Source: Nitrospirota bacterium (GTDB lineage: Bacteria > Nitrospirota > JAOUDF01). From it: a stretch of DNA of 15,236 nt. The stretch is taken from NCBI GenBank assembly GCA_029859385.1, contig JAOUDF010000036.1:1-15236 (forward strand). Direction: 5' to 3'. Shown here piece after piece: positions 14,127 to 15,236 of the stretch. How positions within the stretch are numbered: the first letter of the stretch is position 1; each line of letters begins with the position of its first letter. Made by a program: the position numbers and the translations under genes. The notes under the pieces are model-generated. The model saw only the letters and a program-made list of their open reading frames with translations, searched no databases and was not told where the DNA came from.

Positions 14127-15101
14127 ATGAAGAGGGTATGTTTATTGATGTTTTTTGCATTAATTGTATCGACAATCATTGGTTGCGCTAAAACTCGATA
14201 TTATGCACCTGTCCTTATGACGCGAGATTCAGCAGATGCGAAGAAGTATAATCCAGTTATCTCAAATGCAATCAACATTCCGCAAAATGACAAACAAGTT
14301 GCTGTTATTGCAATAGAGAAGATATTTCCTGGCTTTCTACATCGGAATTTGGGTGATAACAGTAGTAACCGTGAGAAAGCCAATGCATATAAGAATAAAG
14401 ATTTGTGGGTAGTTATGGAAGCAGAAGGTTTGGTTGGAAATGATATTTTTGAATCAAAAGTCGAAAAGAAAGCGGTTTTTTCGCATGTGATTCTGAATGC
14501 GTCATCTTACGATGCTTTGGAGGCAAAAATTGAGAAAATTCCAATCGAAACTAATAAAACGCATAGAATACGTATAAAGATATATGCGATTGATAAGTTC
14601 TTAATTAAAAAAGCACTATATCAGGCAAAAGACAAGTCGATCGGAAAGTGGTTATATGACAGTGTGCTTGGTCTGACAGATGCACTGAATAATGCATTGT
14701 TCAAGGAAATTACCCAAACATTGGCTACTGCTACAGATCAGAGTAGTAATGTAGAGCAGTTTTTGATAGCTGCTGGATCAAATTTGGAGTTCTATGGAAT
14801 ATTTGACATTGTGCCGTTAGCATCGAATAGTGCTACAAAAATTGATATAGCGCTTTATGATAAGTTGAAGTCTGAATATGATCAGGAATTAGAGGGGAAA
14901 ACATCTTCAACCACGAATGTTGCTCCTATCCCACTAAATAAAACGGCGTACGATGCTGGCTATCTAGATCTCAAGAAGCAAGGGGTTGTTTTGCAAGATA
15001 CTTATTCTGATCTCAAGGATTTAGATCTGATAAAAAAAGCCTACGTTAAGCTTTCTATTACAATCAAAAATAGAACTGATGCGGATCTGCCTATATTTTA
15101 G
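14127..15101 (+). CDS. AT-rich orphan lipoprotein
   Basis: A 324-residue protein with GGAGG about 8 nt before ATG 14127. The N-terminus is a lipoprotein signal: KR, then CLLMFFALIVSTIIG and the lipobox IIGC with the lipidated cysteine at C20. The +2 residue is Ala, so by the enterobacterial rule it would go to the outer membrane. The mature part is Lys/Asp/Asn-rich with no recognised domain and no further TM segment; several strand-like runs (VAVIAIEKI, HRIRIKIYAI, AYVKLSITIKN) suggest a beta-containing fold. GC content by eye is about 35-40 percent, far below the rest of the window, and A/T-ending codons dominate, which points to horizontal transfer. No partner gene is visible before the window ends. 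Confidence 0.8.
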   Translation: MKRVCLLMFFALIVSTIIGCAKTRYYAPVLMTRDSADAKKYNPVISNAINIPQNDKQVAVIAIEKIFPGFLHRNLGDNSSNREKANAYKNKDLWVVMEAEGLVGNDIFESKVEKKAVFSHVILNASSYDALEAKIEKIPIETNKTHRIRIKIYAIDKFLIKKALYQAKDKSIGKWLYDSVLGLTDALNNALFKEITQTLATATDQSSNVEQFLIAAGSNLEFYGIFDIVPLASNSATKIDIALYDKLKSEYDQELEGKTSSTTNVAPIPLNKTAYDAGYLDLKKQGVVLQDTYSDLKDLDLIKKAYVKLSITIKNRTDADLPIF

Positions 15102-15236
15102 GTGGTGTGCACAGGGTTATAGAGAGATAGTGTTCACTTTATGTGAAGACTTCAAAGATATAATTTGGTTGAGCGCCGTCTGCCGGGGAAATAGCGGGAT
15201 TGTTCAGTTCTAAGGGTATGAAGAAACCTATCTAGG

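Noticed and set aside
15133..15147. TTCAC-N5-GTGAA inverted repeat after the lipoprotein gene
   Set aside because: Five-base arms in AT-rich DNA are expected by chance, and no T-run follows.

Overview
The window looks like chromosomal DNA from a deltaproteobacterium, most likely of the Geobacter/Desulfuromonas/Pelobacter group. This is inferred from gene content: a stand-alone NtrY/NtrX pair, an iron-sulfur type CysH, a CysN-CysC fusion, a DUF166 protein, a PilZ protein, and a GC-rich extragenic palindrome of a kind common in those genomes. Most of it is GC-rich and tightly packed. The last 1.1 kb is clearly AT-richer and looks acquired. No rRNA, tRNA, CRISPR array or intact insertion sequence was recognised.

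Left block, minus strand: ntrY -> ntrX -> a cut-off small gene (positions 3997 down to 1), a membrane nitrogen/redox-type two-component system with a sigma54 activator. A pair of back-to-back sigma70-type promoters at about 4025-4095 drives this operon leftwards and, rightwards, an exported protein of unknown function (4134-4661), cysC (APS kinase), cysH (APS reductase) and a small four-cysteine protein. A PilZ-domain protein follows at 6465-7202.

Centre: a strong promoter at 7328-7355 precedes a roughly 260-nt leader that can fold into several hairpins, then an ArsB/NhaD-type (IT superfamily) membrane transporter (7622-8911). A perfect 12-bp palindromic terminator at 8949-8994 is shared with a convergent universal stress protein (9470-9018, minus). 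Its promoter faces away from a consensus TTGACA/TATAAT promoter whose predicted start lies only a few bases before the ATG of a DUF166 protein, so that mRNA is probably leaderless. The DUF166 gene ends directly against cysNC, with no bases between the stop codons.

Right block, minus strand: cysD -> cysNC (sulfate adenylyltransferase with a fused APS kinase domain), with a good promoter at 13445-13473. CysD/CysN make APS. CysH, with its CC...CxxC iron-sulfur cysteines, probably reduces APS directly. The free CysC has every APS kinase signature, while the fused kinase domain has lost several, including the serine phosphorylated in E. coli CysC. Beyond cysD lie a palindromic extragenic repeat, about 500 bp of non-coding or decayed DNA, and an AT-rich orphan lipoprotein gene (14127-15101).

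No clearly new multi-gene system is visible. The most interesting leads are the structured transporter leader, the probable leaderless DUF166 transcript, and the intact/degenerate APS kinase pair.
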